Part shown: piece by piece, positions 45,179-53,497 of the stretch
Layout: each line of letters starts with the position of its first letter
How positions within the stretch are numbered: the first letter of the stretch is position 1
Assembly: GCA_934247225.1 (NCBI GenBank)
Contig: CAKQJE010000001.1
Coordinates: 124,001-188,000 of the forward strand
Reading direction: 5' to 3'
Source: an uncultured Clostridia bacterium
GTDB lineage: Bacteria; Bacillota; Clostridia; Christensenellales; Borkfalkiaceae
DNA: 64,000 bases
The notes under the pieces: generated by a model
Database searches by the model: none
Told to the model about the DNA's origin: nothing
What the model saw: only the letters and a program-made list of their open reading frames with translations
Program-made: the position numbers and the translations under genes

Positions 45179-45229
45179 ATTGTAACATATACGATTAAAT
45201 TTGACAAACGATTTAAAAGGTGATATAGT
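45179..45229. promoter_or_regulatory. Overlapping divergent promoters (radical SAM gene and metK)
   Basis: For metK: TTGACA (45201-45206), 17-base spacer, TATAGT (45224-45229). For the radical SAM gene on the - strand: TTGTCA (45207-45202), 17-base spacer, TACAAT (45184-45179). The two -35 boxes share the same bases, so polymerase can occupy only one at a time. Confidence 0.7.
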
Positions 45230-45281
45230 ATTTCCGACCACAGTCAATGACCACAAATACATTGAAAGAGGTTTTTTTATT

Positions 45282-46448
45282 ATGAACAAATTCTTCACCA
45301 GCGAAAGCGTTACCGAAGGGCATCCCGACAAAATCTGCGACCAGATTTCGGACGCGGTTTTAGACGCGATTCTTGCGAAAGACCCTATGGCGAGAGTGGC
45401 TTGCGAAACTTCCGTAACCACAGGTCTCGTGCTTGTTATGGGCGAAATTTCCACGCATTGCTATGTGGATATTCAGCAGATCGCGAGAGACACGATCCGC
45501 GAAATCGGTTACGACAGAGCAAAGTACGGTTTCGATTGCGACACCTGCGCCGTTCTGACCGCAATTCACGATCAGAGCGCGGATATCGCTCTCGGCGTGG
45601 ATAATTCTCTCGAACATCGTAAAAGCGGCGACGAAGCCGACAGATTCGGCGCGGGAGATCAGGGTATGATGTTCGGCTATGCGACCAACGAAACCGAGGA
45701 ATATATGCCCGCGGCTTTAACGCTTGCGCATAAACTTACGAGAAAGCTCACGGAAGTGAGAAAATCGGGCTTGCTCCCCTATCTTCGCCCGGACGGAAAA
45801 AGTCAGGTTACCGTCGAATACGAGAACGGCAAAGTGAAAAGAGTAGAGGCGGTTGTCGTTTCCACGCAGCACAGCGAAAAAATTTCCACCGACGAACTCA
45901 GAAGAGATATAAAAAAATACGTTATCGAAGCGAGCATTCCCGCAGAACTTTTAGACGAGAACACCAAGTTTTACATTAACCCCACGGGCAGATTCGAAAT
46001 CGGCGGACCGCACGGAGACAGCGGGCTTACGGGCAGAAAAATAATCGTCGATACTTACGGCGGAAGTTGCCCGCACGGCGGCGGCGCGTTTTCGGGAAAA
46101 GACCCCACGAAAGTCGACAGAAGCGCGGCTTACATGGCGAGATATATTTGTAAAAACGTCGTTGCGGCAGGCTTAGCGGACGAATGTACGCTCGAAGTCG
46201 CTTACGCGATAGGCGTTGCGAAGCCCGTTTCGCTTTTCGTAAACACTAAGGGTACGGGCAAGCTTTCGGATGAAAAAATCGCCGACATAATCGCGAAAGA
46301 GTTCGATCTTCGCCCCGCGTCGATTATAAAAACGCTCGATTTAAGGCGCCCGATTTACAAAGCCACCGCGGCTTACGGACATTTCGGCAGACCCGAATTT
46401 CCGTGGGAACGCCTTGACAGGGTAGACGATTTAAAGAAATATTTATAA
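45282..46448 (+). CDS. metK: S-adenosylmethionine synthetase
   Basis: MetK makes S-adenosylmethionine from methionine and ATP. The 388-residue protein has [19 protein letters not shown] near 6, [12 protein letters not shown] near 119 and [18 protein letters not shown] near 265, all family signatures. The open frame starts at 45201 but the ATG at 45282 follows GAAAGAGG and matches the family N-terminus. The leader of about 45 bases is too short for a SAM riboswitch. Confidence 0.98.
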   Translation: MNKFFTSESVTEGHPDKICDQISDAVLDAILAKDPMARVACETSVTTGLVLVMGEISTHCYVDIQQIARDTIREIGYDRAKYGFDCDTCAVLTAIHDQSADIALGVDNSLEHRKSGDEADRFGAGDQGMMFGYATNETEEYMPAALTLAHKLTRKLTEVRKSGLLPYLRPDGKSQVTVEYENGKVKRVEAVVVSTQHSEKISTDELRRDIKKYVIEASIPAELLDENTKFYINPTGRFEIGGPHGDSGLTGRKIIVDTYGGSCPHGGGAFSGKDPTKVDRSAAYMARYICKNVVAAGLADECTLEVAYAIGVAKPVSLFVNTKGTGKLSDEKIADIIAKEFDLRPASIIKTLDLRRPIYKATAAYGHFGRPEFPWERLDRVDDLKKYL

Positions 46449-46468
46449 GAAAAAGGCAGAAAAAGGCA
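46449..46468 (+). repeat. 10-base duplication right after the metK stop
   Basis: GAAAAAGGCA occurs twice in direct tandem (46449-46458, 46459-46468), beginning at the first base after the stop codon. Confidence 0.55.
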
Positions 46469-46476
46469 AGGAATAT

Positions 46477-46509
46477 GCGGCGGTTTGCGTGAGCGCAAAC
46501 CGCCGCTTT
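46477..46509 (+). terminator. Terminator of metK
   Basis: GCGGCGGTTTGCG pairs perfectly with CGCAAACCGCCGC around TGAG, followed by TTT. Confidence 0.85.
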
Positions 46510-46534
46510 AAATTGCAATTACAAATAAAAACCA

Positions 46535-46583
46535 GCCTATAAGTCGATTAACTGCGGTTTTTTCAGTTAATCGGTTTATAGGC
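46535..46583. repeat. Hairpin made of two facing copies of the dispersed repeat
   Basis: CCTATAAGTCGATTAACTG (46536-46554, holding exact copy 5 of the 13-mer at 46538-46550) pairs along its whole length with CAGTTAATCGGTTTATAGG (46564-46582), two pairs being G-U. The 9-base loop is T-rich. This may be the full form of the element whose single arms are scattered elsewhere. Confidence 0.75.
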
Positions 46584-46730
46584 GGATTTTGTTAAGTGCG
46601 GTTTTTCGGAACGATTGCAATGTTTTATGATTTCAGCGATATCGCCGACAGACTTTGTTTTAAGGATATAAACGTTGTAAGGATATTGCTTTATTTATAA
46701 TATAGAAACAAATAAACGAGACAACGACAA
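46584..46730. other. Intergenic remainder between metK and rpmB
   Basis: AT-rich sequence without an open frame. Nothing else recognised. Confidence 0.3.
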
Positions 46731-46732
46731 AA

Positions 46733-46756
46733 CGGCGTCCTTAAAAAAGGACGCCG
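46733..46756 (-). terminator. Terminator of rpmB
   Basis: CGGCGTCCTT pairs with AAGGACGCCG; on the - strand TTTTGT follows. Confidence 0.75.
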
Positions 46757-46786
46757 CCGAGTTCAAATAAGTTTTACAAAAACCAA

Positions 46787-46975
46787 TTACGCTCTGTCAA
46801 CTTTATTGCCTTTAAGGCAACGAGCGCAAACATATTCAGAAGTAACGACGCCGTCGTTTACAACCCTAACTTTCTGAACGTTTGCATTGTAAGAACGCGG
46901 GGTCTTACGGTTACTGTGGCTTACCTTATTGCCGGATAATTTCGCTTTTCCGCAAACGCTGCAAACTCTCGACAT
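46787..46975 (-). CDS. rpmB: 50S ribosomal protein L28
   Basis: L28 is a small protein of the large ribosomal subunit. This 62-residue form begins MSRVCSVCGK and has a second CARC pair near 51, so it is the zinc-binding type with four Cys. SHSNRKTPRSYNANVQKVRV is typical of the family. GGAGGT precedes the ATG. It is divergent from the Asp23 gene, an arrangement conserved in many Firmicutes. Confidence 0.97.
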   Translation of the reverse strand: MSRVCSVCGKAKLSGNKVSHSNRKTPRSYNANVQKVRVVNDGVVTSEYVCARCLKGNKVDRA

Positions 46976-47018
46976 ATTGCACCTCCAAATGAGAATTGTT
47001 TAAATTTAAAGCATAGAT

Positions 47019-47047
47019 ACTATATCACAATAAAAAATAAATTGCAA
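47019..47047 (-). promoter_or_regulatory. rpmB promoter
   Basis: On the - strand TTGCAA (47047-47042), 17-base spacer, TATAGT (47024-47019). Confidence 0.75.
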
Positions 47048-47117
47048 CAAAATAACGCCGATTATCGAAAAAAAAGATAAAAAAACCGTAAAAGTTGCAA
47101 ATGCGGCGAAAAAACCC

Positions 47118-47146
47118 TTGTAAAAAAAAACTAAATATAGTATAAT
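47118..47146 (+). promoter_or_regulatory. Promoter of the yloU-fakA-recG operon
   Basis: TTGTAA (47118-47123), 17-base spacer, TATAAT (47141-47146), 22 bases before the ATG. Confidence 0.8.
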
Positions 47147-47167
47147 ACCGATATAAAGGAGTGTCTT

Positions 47168-47518
47168 ATGCCGGTAACAACGTCAAATACTTACGGAAAA
47201 ATTTCAATATCGGACGAAGCCATAGCAAAGGTAGCGGCGCACGCCGCGCTTGAATGTTACGGTATAGTAGAGATGGTCCCGAGAACGCTTATGGACAGTT
47301 TTTCCAGGCTTCTGAAAAAGGAGACGGGGGGAATGGGCGTTAAAGTCTCTACTTCCGGCGACAGAATTTATATAGACGTTTTCGTAATTATAAAATTCGG
47401 CGTGTCGATTTCCGCGGTTGCGGATTCGCTTAAAAAAGCCGTTAAATACAAAGTGGAACAGTTTACGGGTATGATCGTGGATACGGTCAACGTTAATATT
47501 CTCGGCGTGAAACTCTGA
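47168..47518 (+). CDS. Asp23/Gls24-family envelope protein (YloU-like)
   Basis: This 116-residue protein matches the Asp23 family: GKISISDEAIAKVAAHAALE at about 8-27, GMGVKV in the middle, and a C-terminal VDTVNVNILGVKL strand. Family members are linked to envelope stress or membrane-associated filaments. AAAGGAG precedes the ATG. It opens the operon with fakA and recG, the same order as yloU-yloV-recG in Bacillus. Confidence 0.9.
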   Translation: MPVTTSNTYGKISISDEAIAKVAAHAALECYGIVEMVPRTLMDSFSRLLKKETGGMGVKVSTSGDRIYIDVFVIIKFGVSISAVADSLKKAVKYKVEQFTGMIVDTVNVNILGVKL

Positions 47519-47567
47519 CGACCGGGGTTTTTGTTCTGTTTTTTTTGTTTCGGAGGAATTTTTTTAA

Positions 47568-49199
47568 ATGCAAAAAACAATTAAGGGCGCAGCGTTTGCC
47601 AAAATGGTGACGTCCGCGTCCAGACTTCTGGACGTTTCGAGAGACTATATAGATAGTTTAAACGTCTTCCCCGTGCCGGACGGCGATACGGGAACAAATA
47701 TGAGCCTGACTATGCAGTCTGCCGTGAAGGAGTTAAAGAGTTGTAAAAGCAACAATTTATCCGATATGGCGGACAGCGTTTCGAGAGGCGCGCTCCGCGG
47801 AGCGAGAGGAAACTCGGGCGTTATTACCTCGCAGATTTTCAGAGGTATATGTTCGGTTTTAAAAGACTACAACGAAGTTGATACCAAAATTTTCGCGAAA
47901 GCCTTAAAAAGCGCGACCGACGTTGCTTACAGCGCGGTATCGAAACCCAAGGAAGGAACCATTCTCACCGTTTGCAGAATGATTTCCGAACACGTTTCGT
48001 CCATTTGCGGAAAAACCAAAGATTTCGAAACTCTTTTCCAGGAAATAATAGCAAAAGGCGAGGAAGCGGTGAATTTAACCCCCACGCTTTTGCCTGTACT
48101 TAAAAAAGCGGGCGTTGTAGACTCCGGCGGAACGGGACTTTTAACAATATATAAAGGAATGTATAAAGGTCTCATCGGCGAGGAAATCGAAGGCGCGCCC
48201 GTCGAAGAACCCGAAGTTAAAGCCGACAGTTCCATGGAACATGCCGACATTCTCAATTTAGGCACGATCGAGTTCGGATATTGTACCGAATTTTTCATCA
48301 TAAATTTAAAAAAGAAGACCACGCTTGCCGATATCGACAGACTTAAAGAATATCTTATGACTATCGGCGACTGCGTACTCGTTATAGGCGACCTTGAATT
48401 CGTCAAGGTTCACGTTCACACCAACAACCCCGGTCAGGCTCTTTCCAAAGCTTTGCAGCTCGGCGAAATCGATAAGGTCAAAATCGAGAACATGCTCGAA
48501 GAAAACAGAGAACTTATCAAGAAATACGAAGCCGAGAAGAAAGAGATCGGAATGCTTTCCATTTGCTCGGGCGAGGGTATCGCGGCGATTTTCAAAGACA
48601 TCAATGTGGACAGAGTTATAGAAGGCGGGCAGACGATGAATCCGTCCGCTCAGGATATAGCCGACGCGATAATCAAAATCAACGCCGAAAATATTTTCGT
48701 TTTCCCCAACAATAAAAACATAATTCTTGCCGCGGAGCAGTCCAAATCGCTCGTCGAGGGCAAGAAAGTATACGTCGTTCCGACGAAGAGCATACCGCAG
48801 GGTATTTCCGCGGCGCTCGCTATGAATCCCGAGATAAGCGCAGACGAGAATTTTATCGAAATGATTCACGCCGTGGATAACGTTTCTTCGGGAATGGTGA
48901 CTTACGCCGTGAGAAACGCGAAAGTGGACGGTTTCTCGCTCACGAAGGGCGATATAATCGCGCTCGACAACAAAAAGATACTCGCGAAAGGCAAGGATCT
49001 CGTCAAAGTTACGGGCGACCTTATCGAAAAGCTTCATTATAACGGTCACAGCCTCATAAATCTTTATTACGGCAGCGACGTTACCGAAGAAGAAGCGGGC
49101 GAAATGCAGTCCAAAATCGCCGAGCGATATCCCGAAATGGACGTCGAACTTTTCTACGGCGGTCAGCCGATATATTACTATATCGTTTCGCTCGAATAA
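47568..49199 (+). CDS. fakA: DAK2-domain fatty acid kinase
   Basis: FakA phosphorylates fatty acids held by FakB (DegV) proteins so that they enter phospholipids. The 543-residue protein has VPDGDTGTNMSLTM near 37 and GARGNSGVITSQIFRG near 83 in the DAK2/DhaL domain (ATP and metal sites), a middle domain with HVHTNNPG near 283, and a C-terminal EDD/DegV-like domain. The two DegV proteins at 27.7-29.5 kb are likely partners (inference). GGAGGA precedes the ATG. Confidence 0.93.
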   Translation: MQKTIKGAAFAKMVTSASRLLDVSRDYIDSLNVFPVPDGDTGTNMSLTMQSAVKELKSCKSNNLSDMADSVSRGALRGARGNSGVITSQIFRGICSVLKDYNEVDTKIFAKALKSATDVAYSAVSKPKEGTILTVCRMISEHVSSICGKTKDFETLFQEIIAKGEEAVNLTPTLLPVLKKAGVVDSGGTGLLTIYKGMYKGLIGEEIEGAPVEEPEVKADSSMEHADILNLGTIEFGYCTEFFIINLKKKTTLADIDRLKEYLMTIGDCVLVIGDLEFVKVHVHTNNPGQALSKALQLGEIDKVKIENMLEENRELIKKYEAEKKEIGMLSICSGEGIAAIFKDINVDRVIEGGQTMNPSAQDIADAIIKINAENIFVFPNNKNIILAAEQSKSLVEGKKVYVVPTKSIPQGISAALAMNPEISADENFIEMIHAVDNVSSGMVTYAVRNAKVDGFSLTKGDIIALDNKKILAKGKDLVKVTGDLIEKLHYNGHSLINLYYGSDVTEEEAGEMQSKIAERYPEMDVELFYGGQPIYYYIVSLE

Positions 49200-49220
49200 A
49201 ATCGGTTTCGCTCGGATAAA
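49182..49220 (+). repeat. 19-20-base duplication across the fakA stop
   Basis: ATCGTTTCGCTCGAATAAA (49182-49200, with the fakA stop) is followed by ATCGGTTTCGCTCGGATAAA (49201-49220). Shorter ATATCGAATAAA echoes follow. Confidence 0.65.
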
Positions 49221-49408
49221 ATATCGAAAAAATATCGAATAAAATACCGTCCGACTCGTTTCGGCTCAGACGAGCTTACAATTTATCATCGAAAATTTTG
49301 CCGTTAAATTACGGTTTAATAAAGGCTTTCTCCGTGTTCGGCGAAGAAAGCTTTTTGTTTTATTTGCGGAGGACAACCGCTTTCGGGCAAAATTTAAAGG
49401 ACGAAAAA

Positions 49409-51421
49409 ATGAAAGTTACGGATATAAAAGGCATAAGCGATAAGCGCGCCGAAGACCTTAAAAAACTGAATATTTTAACGCCCGAAGATTTGATTAAGCA
49501 TTTTCCGCGCAATTATCTCGATTTAAGGAAGATAACTCCGCTCGAAAAATGCTATAATAACGATATCGTGCTTACCTGCGGCAGACTTTTAACCGTTCCG
49601 AAAATGTTCACTTCGGCAAGGAAAATTAAGTGCGTGAGGGTTGCCGTTGAACAGGGAATGAGAGGTTTTACCGCCGTGTGGTTTAATCAGCCTTATGTTA
49701 TGAGCCACTTGAAAATAGGCGAAGAATACCTTTTTTACGGGCGCGTGAAGACCGATTTCGGCGGCGTTTCGATTATAAATCCGTCGTTCGAGCCGCTCGA
49801 TAACAACGTGCGCTTAAAAGGAATCGTTCCCGTTTACACGGTTAAAGGCAATCTTTCGCAAAAAGTTATGAGAGACGCGATAAAAAGCGCGATTTTTTCT
49901 CTCGAAATAAACAGCGTAATTCCGCAGAAACTCGCTAAAAAATACGATCTCGGAAACTTAAAAACGGCGTATATAGACGTTCACGCCCCCGCGGACGAGC
50001 AGACGATGCGCGGCGCGGCGGAAAGGATTGCTTTGGAGGAATATTTCACGCTCGTTTCGGCGTTCAGATTTATAAAAGGCGACCGTCAGCAGGTGAGAAT
50101 AAATCAATATTCCTGTTCGGCGGCGGATTTAAGGGAATTTATTTCGCGTTTCGGCTTCGAGTTCACGGACGGGCAGAAAAACGCCGTGAACGAAATTTAT
50201 AAAGACCTGACAAGCCCCCGTTCGATGAACCGACTTTTACAAGGCGACGTCGGAAGCGGGAAAACGGCGGTCGCGCTGTGCGCGTTGTTTTTCGCCGTAA
50301 AAAGCGGGTATCAGGCAGCAATGCTCGCGCCCACGGAAATTCTCGCCGAACAAAATTACAGGATAATTTCAAGATTGTTTCCCGATTATGAAGTGGTTTT
50401 TCTCAGCGGTTCTACTAAACTTGCCGAGAAAAAGACAATAAAGGCAAAAATAAAATCCGGCGAAGCGAAAATCGTCGTCGGCACGCACGCCGTTATTCAG
50501 AGCGACGTCGAGTTTTACAATCTCTCGATGTGCGTGTGCGACGAACAGCACCGTTTCGGCGTGGGGCAGAGAAGCGCGCTCGTAGCGAAAGGCGTTATAC
50601 CCGACGTACTCGTAATGAGCGCAACGCCGATCCCCAGAACGGTTTCGCTCATTTTTTACGGCGATCTCGATATAACCGAGATTAAGGACAAACCGAAAAA
50701 CAGGCTTCCCGTGGCGACTTTTCTCGTTCCCGAACGGAAATACGAGGGTATGCTCGGCTTTATTCGCGACACGGTTAAAGCGGGCAAGCAGGCGTTTTGC
50801 GTTTGTCCGAAGATAGACGAGGACGAGGAAGGCACGCTTATGAGCGTAACCGAGCTTTTCGAGGAATTTTCATCGGCTTTGAAAGGCATTCGGGTCGGAC
50901 TTTTGCACGGCAAAATGAAAGACGCGGAAAAAACGCGGATTATGGAAGAGTTTAAAGGCAAAAATATAGACGTGCTTGTTTCCACTACTGTCGTCGAAGT
51001 CGGTATAGACGTTCCCGACGCGACGGTTATGGTAATTTACAACGCCGAACGTTTCGGACTTTCCCAGCTTCATCAGTTAAGGGGCAGGGTAGGAAGAGGA
51101 GCCGACAAGAGTTACTGTTTCCTTTTCACCCGTTCGGACGACGAAAAAGCTCTCGAAAGGCTCAAAGTTCTTTGCTCGTCTGCGGACGGTTTCAAAATTT
51201 CCGAAAAGGACTTCGAAATGCGCGGCAGCGGCGATTTTATGGGAACAAGGCAAAGCGGTAAATTTTTGAGCGATCTGGGCGATCTCGTTTATTCCCCGAC
51301 GGTTATTTTCTCGGCGAAAAAGCTGTGCGACGAAGCTTTTACTCATCCCGAGGACTTGAACGCGTTGCGGCAAGCCGCTATGGAAAAATACGAAAAACTC
51401 AAAGACGTAACATTAAATTAA
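49409..51421 (+). CDS. recG: ATP-dependent DNA helicase RecG
   Basis: RecG reverses stalled forks and processes branched DNA. The 670-residue protein has the N-terminal wedge/OB domain (about 1-170) and helicase motifs: LLQGDVGSGKTAVAL near 273, CVCDEQHRFGVGQR near 373, MSATPIPRT near 401 and HQLRGRVGRG near 555. The frame opens at 49298, but AAAGGAC before the ATG at 49409 and the family N-terminus favour the shorter form. It belongs to the yloU-fakA operon. Confidence 0.96.
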   Translation: MKVTDIKGISDKRAEDLKKLNILTPEDLIKHFPRNYLDLRKITPLEKCYNNDIVLTCGRLLTVPKMFTSARKIKCVRVAVEQGMRGFTAVWFNQPYVMSHLKIGEEYLFYGRVKTDFGGVSIINPSFEPLDNNVRLKGIVPVYTVKGNLSQKVMRDAIKSAIFSLEINSVIPQKLAKKYDLGNLKTAYIDVHAPADEQTMRGAAERIALEEYFTLVSAFRFIKGDRQQVRINQYSCSAADLREFISRFGFEFTDGQKNAVNEIYKDLTSPRSMNRLLQGDVGSGKTAVALCALFFAVKSGYQAAMLAPTEILAEQNYRIISRLFPDYEVVFLSGSTKLAEKKTIKAKIKSGEAKIVVGTHAVIQSDVEFYNLSMCVCDEQHRFGVGQRSALVAKGVIPDVLVMSATPIPRTVSLIFYGDLDITEIKDKPKNRLPVATFLVPERKYEGMLGFIRDTVKAGKQAFCVCPKIDEDEEGTLMSVTELFEEFSSALKGIRVGLLHGKMKDAEKTRIMEEFKGKNIDVLVSTTVVEVGIDVPDATVMVIYNAERFGLSQLHQLRGRVGRGADKSYCFLFTRSDDEKALERLKVLCSSADGFKISEKDFEMRGSGDFMGTRQSGKFLSDLGDLVYSPTVIFSAKKLCDEAFTHPEDLNALRQAAMEKYEKLKDVTLN

Positions 51422-51425
51422 ATTT

Positions 51426-51818
51426 ATGGACAGAACAAAGCTGACAGAATATATTTTAAATAATTATATCACAACCGAGGAAAATCCGTGGATCGACTCG
51501 CCGGATTTTTCCGTTTTTCGGCATCCGTCGAATAAAAAGTGGTTCGCCGTCATTATGCCTGTTTTTGCGGGCAGGCTCGGGCTTGAGCTTGGTCGGGACG
51601 TGGATATAATAAATCTTAAATGCGAGCCGTTTATGATAGACGAGATTGTTGACGGCAAGACGATTTTTCGGGCGTATCATATGAATAAAACGCATTGGCT
51701 GTCCGTCTGTATCGATAAAGCGGACGAAAACAAGCTCAAAATGCTCGTGGATATAAGTTTCGAGCTTACCGACGCAAAAAAAAGTATACGGCAGAAAACG
51801 GCAAAAAACGACGGCTGA
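51426..51818 (+). CDS. MmcQ/YjbR-family protein
   Basis: This 130-residue protein has the family layout: an N-terminal helix, PWIDSPDFSVFRH near 21, KWFAVIMPV near 38, VDIINLKCEP near 58 and a C-terminal YHMNKTHWLSVCID near 83. The fold resembles a DNA-binding CyaY-like domain and the function is unproven. It starts 4 bases after recG without a visible ribosome binding site, so translation is probably coupled. Its 3' end opens a 23-base repeat array. Confidence 0.85.
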   Translation: MDRTKLTEYILNNYITTEENPWIDSPDFSVFRHPSNKKWFAVIMPVFAGRLGLELGRDVDIINLKCEPFMIDEIVDGKTIFRAYHMNKTHWLSVCIDKADENKLKMLVDISFELTDAKKSIRQKTAKNDG

Positions 51819-52007
51819 ATTCGGCAAATTCCGACGGCGTGAAACGACAAGAACCTACGGCGGATTACGACAGGTATCGACGGCGGATTGAGACAAGTAT
51901 CGACGGCAAAATATTGCAAAATCCGACAATAAAATAAGACATAATCCGACGGCAAATGAATACAAATTCCGACGGCTGAATCCGACTTGCTCCGACGGCA
52001 AAAAACA
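51801..52007 (+). repeat. Nine-unit 23-base tandem array starting in the YjbR gene
   Basis: Nine units, each exactly 23 bases, run from 51801 to 52007. Most share a CCGACGGC core, and the array begins with the last codons and stop of the upstream gene (unit 1, 51801-51823). Units differ at several positions, so the array is old or drifting. A terminator follows directly. Confidence 0.85.
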
Positions 52008-52014
52008 ACAAAAT

Positions 52015-52064
52015 GCGCCCGACTTTTTTCGGCAAAATCCGAAAAGAGTCGGGCGCGTGTTTTT
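52015..52064 (+). terminator. Terminator of the recG operon
   Basis: GCGCCCGACTTTTTTCGG (52015-52032) pairs with CCGAAAAGAGTCGGGCGC (52039-52056, one mismatch), followed by GTGTTTTT. Confidence 0.85.
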
Positions 52065-52090
52065 GTGCGTATTCTTAATAATTGTGAGCT

Positions 52091-53374
52091 TTAATAAGTT
52101 ATTTTAACGAAAGAATCGCCGTCGGAAATTATTTTCGCGTTATAAAAAGCAGTCAATCCGCGGACTGCGGTTTCATAGTCTGCGGCTGCCATAGTTTCTA
52201 TGGAAGAGTGCATGGCGAGCTGAGCGATACCGATATCCACGCTCTTTATCGAAACCTGAGAGGAGCTTATCGCGCCGAGCGTTCCGCCGCAAGGCATATC
52301 CGAACGGGTGTAAAAATCCTGATATTTAACGTTCGCGTTATCGAAAATGCGTTTTATTATCGAGGAAGAATATGCGTCGGTCGTGTAATTCTGGTTGGCG
52401 TGGTGCTTAACGACGATTCCTTCGCCGAGCTTGACTCTGTTCGTCGGGTCGGAATATTCGGGGTGGTTGGGGTGAACGGCGTGCGCGTTGTCGTCCGAAA
52501 CGATAAAGGAATTTGCAAGCATTTCGTCGAGGTCGTTTTCTTTGCCGAGGCAAATCGCTATTCTTTTCAGAACGTCGAACAAAAATTTCGATGCCGCGCC
52601 CTGTTTTGTACCGCTCCCTACTTCCTCGTTATCCGCGATATAGCAAACGGCGATCTCTTTCGGATCGGCTTTGCAGATAGCTTCGAGGGAAGAAAACGCG
52701 CTCGTGAGATTGTCTATTCTCGGGCTGCACAAAAATTCGTCTTTAAAACCCGCAAAGAACGGTTTTTCGGCGGAAACGACGTAAAGGTCGTAATCGACTA
52801 CTTTTCCGTCACCCGCAAATTTTTCGAGTTCCTTTTGAAGCTCTTTTCCGCTTACCGCTTCGTTTAAAATATCGGTTACGGGCGACATATCCGTCTGAGG
52901 ATTAAGTTTCAATCCGTCGTTCACGGTGCGGTTGAAATGTATCGCCACGGAGGGGATAACAAACTTGTGATCGGAAGTGAAAACCCGCGCTATAAGTTCG
53001 TTATCGCGCGAAATTATAACTCTTCCCGCGATAGTTAAAGGTGCGTCGAGCCAGGAATAAAATATCCCGCCGCCGTATCTTTCTACGTTCAGTTTTTCGT
53101 AATTGTCGCTTTTCATTTCGGGGTTTGCCTTGATTTTGAAGCACGGCGAATCCCCGTGCGAAGCGACTATGTTAAACGAGTTTTCTCCGCCGACAGAAAA
53201 AGCGATAAGGGCGGAACCGTTCCTCGTGACGAAATATTTTCCGTTTTCTTTAACGTTCCATTTTTCGTTCTCTTTAAGCTCCGTAAAGCCTTCTTTTATA
53301 AGTTTTTCCGCGCCGAGCTTCGCGGCGTGAAATGCCGTTTTCGATTTATCGAGAAATTCCGTAAGTAAATTCAT
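52091..53374 (-). CDS. apeB: M18-family aminopeptidase
   Basis: This 427-residue zinc aminopeptidase releases N-terminal residues (often acidic) from peptides. Visible metal-ligand motifs: SHGDSPCFKIK near 69 (His, Asp), DNEEVGSGTKQGA near 248 and DAHAVHPNHPEYS near 297. The C-terminal half carries SDMPCGGTLG and HSSIET, also family marks. GAGGTG precedes the ATG. It is monocistronic and divergent from alr. Confidence 0.9.
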   Translation of the reverse strand: MNLLTEFLDKSKTAFHAAKLGAEKLIKEGFTELKENEKWNVKENGKYFVTRNGSALIAFSVGGENSFNIVASHGDSPCFKIKANPEMKSDNYEKLNVERYGGGIFYSWLDAPLTIAGRVIISRDNELIARVFTSDHKFVIPSVAIHFNRTVNDGLKLNPQTDMSPVTDILNEAVSGKELQKELEKFAGDGKVVDYDLYVVSAEKPFFAGFKDEFLCSPRIDNLTSAFSSLEAICKADPKEIAVCYIADNEEVGSGTKQGAASKFLFDVLKRIAICLGKENDLDEMLANSFIVSDDNAHAVHPNHPEYSDPTNRVKLGEGIVVKHHANQNYTTDAYSSSIIKRIFDNANVKYQDFYTRSDMPCGGTLGAISSSQVSIKSVDIGIAQLAMHSSIETMAAADYETAVRGLTAFYNAKIISDGDSFVKITY

Positions 53375-53400
53375 AATTCACCTCTTCTTTAATTAAACAT

Positions 53401-53429
53401 ATTATATAGCATTTTTTTGCCGATGTAAA
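53401..53429 (-). promoter_or_regulatory. Promoter of the M18 aminopeptidase gene
   Basis: On the - strand TTTACA (53429-53424), 17-base spacer, TATAAT (53406-53401). Confidence 0.8.
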
Positions 53430-53497
53430 GCGTAGAGGGGGAGATATGTCCTTAAAAACGATTTGTTTCGGCGTTTTCGCGGGGTGTAACTGAAAAT

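Noticed and set aside
45230..45281. SAM riboswitch before metK
   Set aside because: The predicted leader is about 45 bases, too short for SAM-I, and no conserved core was seen; only a small GACCACA direct repeat.
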